Assembly: GCA_015065395.1 (NCBI GenBank)
Contig: SVQJ01000113.1
Location: 1-6,057 of the forward strand
DNA: 6,057 nt
Direction of reading: 5' to 3'
DNA from: Oscillospiraceae bacterium
GTDB taxonomy: Bacteria; Bacillota; Clostridia; Oscillospirales; CAG-272
Each line of letters starts with the position of its first letter. Positions within the stretch are counted from its first letter, which is position 1. Under the pieces are notes generated by a model, which saw only the letters and a program-made list of their open reading frames with translations, was not told where the DNA came from and made no database searches. This document shows positions 4,946 through 6,057 of this stretch, piece after piece. The position numbers and the translations under genes are program-made.

Positions 4946-5818
4946 TTAAGCGAGGCATTGCTTCAGAAGATTTATCCAGAGCTTGCAGGCTTCATCTGTG
5001 AAATGTACGAAGGAATCCGAACAGTACTTTTCCAGGAGCCCTCCGGATGAGTCCTTCATATAAAAGGATATATCAAGATATTCGCAACCGTTATCCCGAG
5101 CAAACTGCTCAAGACGGGCATTATATGCATCCACGTTTTCGTTTGTCAGCTTGCCCTTTTCTCCGCTCTTATAGATAGGAGTTTCGGACTGGATATATAT
5201 CTTGATGCCTGGGCATTTCTCTTTTATGCGTTCAACGAATATACCCCAGTTTTCAATGGTCTTGTCAATTCCGAGAAGGCCGATATCATTCATGCCAAGC
5301 AGTATGAAGACCTTTTCTGCACCGCAAAGAGCAAGAGCATCCTCGGGAGACATATTCTGTCCCTTATATGGTATGAGCATGGTAGAGTCTACAGCGTGAC
5401 GTACAGCGTAGCTTCCTGAGCAGAGGAATGTGGCGTTCCCCATTTCTCCGGTTTTGGCATGATAATACTGGAGCTTTAAGGAAATAGAATCGCCCACGAA
5501 AGCAACGTTGTCAAACATTTCCGTTCCGGGAACTGCAGGAATATTGTTTTCCTCGCTTTCCGTATCCTGATCAGTGGTATCGCTGTTTTCAGTGTCGGGG
5601 GGAGTGGGTGTGCCCGTATTAACGCAGGGCTCGTCATCGGTATCGTTTCGATCAGTCGGCGTATCGTTTTGGTCGGCCGTTGAGGAATCTTTAGGATTTT
5701 CGGCTATAACAGTTGTGCTTTCGGCTTCATCGTCATCTGCTTTTCTGAGCGCCGAGCAAGCCGATAGGCAGGCAGCAAGAAAACAGATGCACAGGATCAG
5801 ACAAAGAGCTTTTTTCAT
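4946..5818 (-). CDS. SGNH/GDSL-family hydrolase lipoprotein
   Basis: The start is placed at the ATG at 5818 (290 residues). AAGGA lies eight bases upstream, while the longer frame would begin at a TTG (5845) without a ribosome site. A lipoprotein signal offers two lipoboxes, LAAC (Cys17) and LSAC (Cys21). An Asp/Thr/Glu/Pro-rich tether follows to about residue 98. The catalytic domain (about 101-290) shows SGNH blocks: FVGDSISL (107-114, nucleophile Ser111), the block II glycine in CSGSYAVRH (133-141, Gly135), LLGMNDIG (173-180, oxyanion Asn177), and CSDSFVHFT (266-274, His272 with Asp268). The Asp-His spacing is DxxxH instead of the usual DxxH. Such proteins are surface esterases or acyl-hydrolases acting on glycans, peptidoglycan or lipids; the substrate cannot be read here. 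It has its own promoter and precedes the DUF4358 lipoprotein gene. The family call is confident. Confidence 0.92.
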   Translation of the reverse strand: MKKALCLILCICFLAACLSACSALRKADDDEAESTTVIAENPKDSSTADQNDTPTDRNDTDDEPCVNTGTPTPPDTENSDTTDQDTESEENNIPAVPGTEMFDNVAFVGDSISLKLQYYHAKTGEMGNATFLCSGSYAVRHAVDSTMLIPYKGQNMSPEDALALCGAEKVFILLGMNDIGLLGIDKTIENWGIFVERIKEKCPGIKIYIQSETPIYKSGEKGKLTNENVDAYNARLEQFARDNGCEYLDISFYMKDSSGGLLEKYCSDSFVHFTDEACKLWINLLKQCLA

Positions 5819-5875
5819 ATATTTTTTCCTTTTTATAAATTTCAATTTGCATAAAATTATTATATATTCCTTTTT

Positions 5876-5904
5876 AGTATAACACTTTTCTTCGCTGATT
5901 TCAA
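5876..5904 (-). promoter_or_regulatory. Vegetative (sigma-A type) promoter of the SGNH lipoprotein gene
   Basis: On the minus strand TTGAAA (5904-5899, 5 of 6) is 17 bp from TATACT (5881-5876, 5 of 6), which is preceded by TGT (extended -10). The predicted start is near 5869, leaving a leader of about 50 nt to the ATG at 5818. It sits just downstream of the preceding gene's terminator, which supports independent transcription. Confidence 0.75.
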
Positions 5905-5922
5905 TACCTATCGCACAAAAGG

Positions 5923-5960
5923 AAAAAATAGGCCCGTTTTGAAAAACAAGCCTATTTTTT
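5923..5960 (-). terminator. Intrinsic terminator after the right-edge gene
   Basis: The minus strand reads AAAAAATAGGC at 5960-5950, a loop region, then GCCTATTTTTT at 5933-5923. With G-U pairs the interior (CTTGTTTT against AAAACGGG) also pairs, so the hairpin is nearly continuous with a very small loop and ends in a U6 tract. It begins 20 bp after the TAG of the right-edge gene. The A/T symmetry could also stop opposite-strand transcription. Confidence 0.85.
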
Positions 5961-5979
5961 CGTTAACTTGCGGTTTGTT

Positions 5980-6057
5980 CTATATAGTATCTGTGGTTGT
6001 AGTATCAGCGCCGAGGCCGAAGCTGACGGTTATAGCTTCGTCCACGGCGTGCATCAA
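5980..6057 (-). CDS. C-terminal end of an unidentified protein (truncated by window edge)
   Basis: The minus strand is open from the window edge to a TAG at 5982-5980, giving 25 residues that include MHAVDEAITVSFG and a Thr-rich end, ADTTTTDTI. The other two minus-strand frames hit stops within this stretch. A strong intrinsic terminator follows 20 bp later, which supports a real gene end. The fragment is too short to name a family. The 5' part lies to the right of the window. Confidence 0.6.
   Translation of the reverse strand: MMHAVDEAITVSFGLGADTTTTDTI

Noticed and set aside
4326..4949. Plus-strand open frames of 207 and 147 codons opposite the DUF4358 gene
   Set aside because: They are antisense shadows of its low-complexity acidic tether, giving serine-rich or hydrophobic pseudo-proteins; they lack sensible start contexts.
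1..6057. CRISPR array, insertion sequence, tRNA or phage genes
   Set aside because: No regularly spaced repeats, transposase-like frames, terminal inverted repeats or tRNA cloverleaf elements were seen on either strand.

Overview
The window looks like chromosomal DNA from a spore-forming member of the Clostridia, probably an uncultured gut-type Oscillospiraceae or Lachnospiraceae relative. This rests on the sporulation pair spoVAD-spoVAE, an RNase P RNA with type A features (Bacilli usually carry type B), several Gram-positive-style lipoproteins with Asp/Glu/Asn/Thr-rich tethers (one with a DUF4358-type domain), purine-rich Shine-Dalgarno sites and moderate G+C. No mobile element, CRISPR array, tRNA or rRNA was seen.

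Layout from left to right. Positions 1 to about 204, minus strand: the 5' part of the RNase P RNA gene (rnpB), which runs off the left edge. Immediately upstream of it, also minus strand, is a YitT-family membrane protein gene (212-1153). It has a near-consensus promoter, and a perfect inverted repeat is centred on its predicted transcription start. Divergent to it is a plus-strand lipoprotein gene (1328-2278), probably a divergent periplasmic-binding protein of the ABC_sub_bind type. This gene runs tail to tail, with only 3 bp between, into the minus-strand pair spoVAD-spoVAE (3693-2282), which encodes part of the forespore channel for dipicolinic acid. The usual first member of that operon, spoVAC, is not present here.

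The 331-bp gap 3694-4024 is the most unusual part. It holds a candidate forespore-type promoter for spoVAD, an overlapping divergent vegetative-type promoter, a candidate 35-residue basic peptide gene with a CCxxH motif (3786-3893), and a perfect 54-bp palindrome (3890-3943) that overlaps the peptide stop codon and should act as a terminator in both directions.

The right third is on the minus strand. It holds an SGNH/GDSL-hydrolase lipoprotein (5818-4946) with a good extended -10 promoter, followed by a DUF4358-type lipoprotein (4801-4025). Between them is a 144-bp spacer with two hairpins. At the right edge are the last 25 codons of another minus-strand gene and its terminator.

Functionally, the window combines a housekeeping RNA, cell-envelope lipoproteins and spore-specific genes. 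Only spoVAD and spoVAE form an evident translationally coupled operon. The two right-hand lipoproteins share architecture (lipid anchor, long acidic tether, C-terminal domain) and may be co-transcribed.
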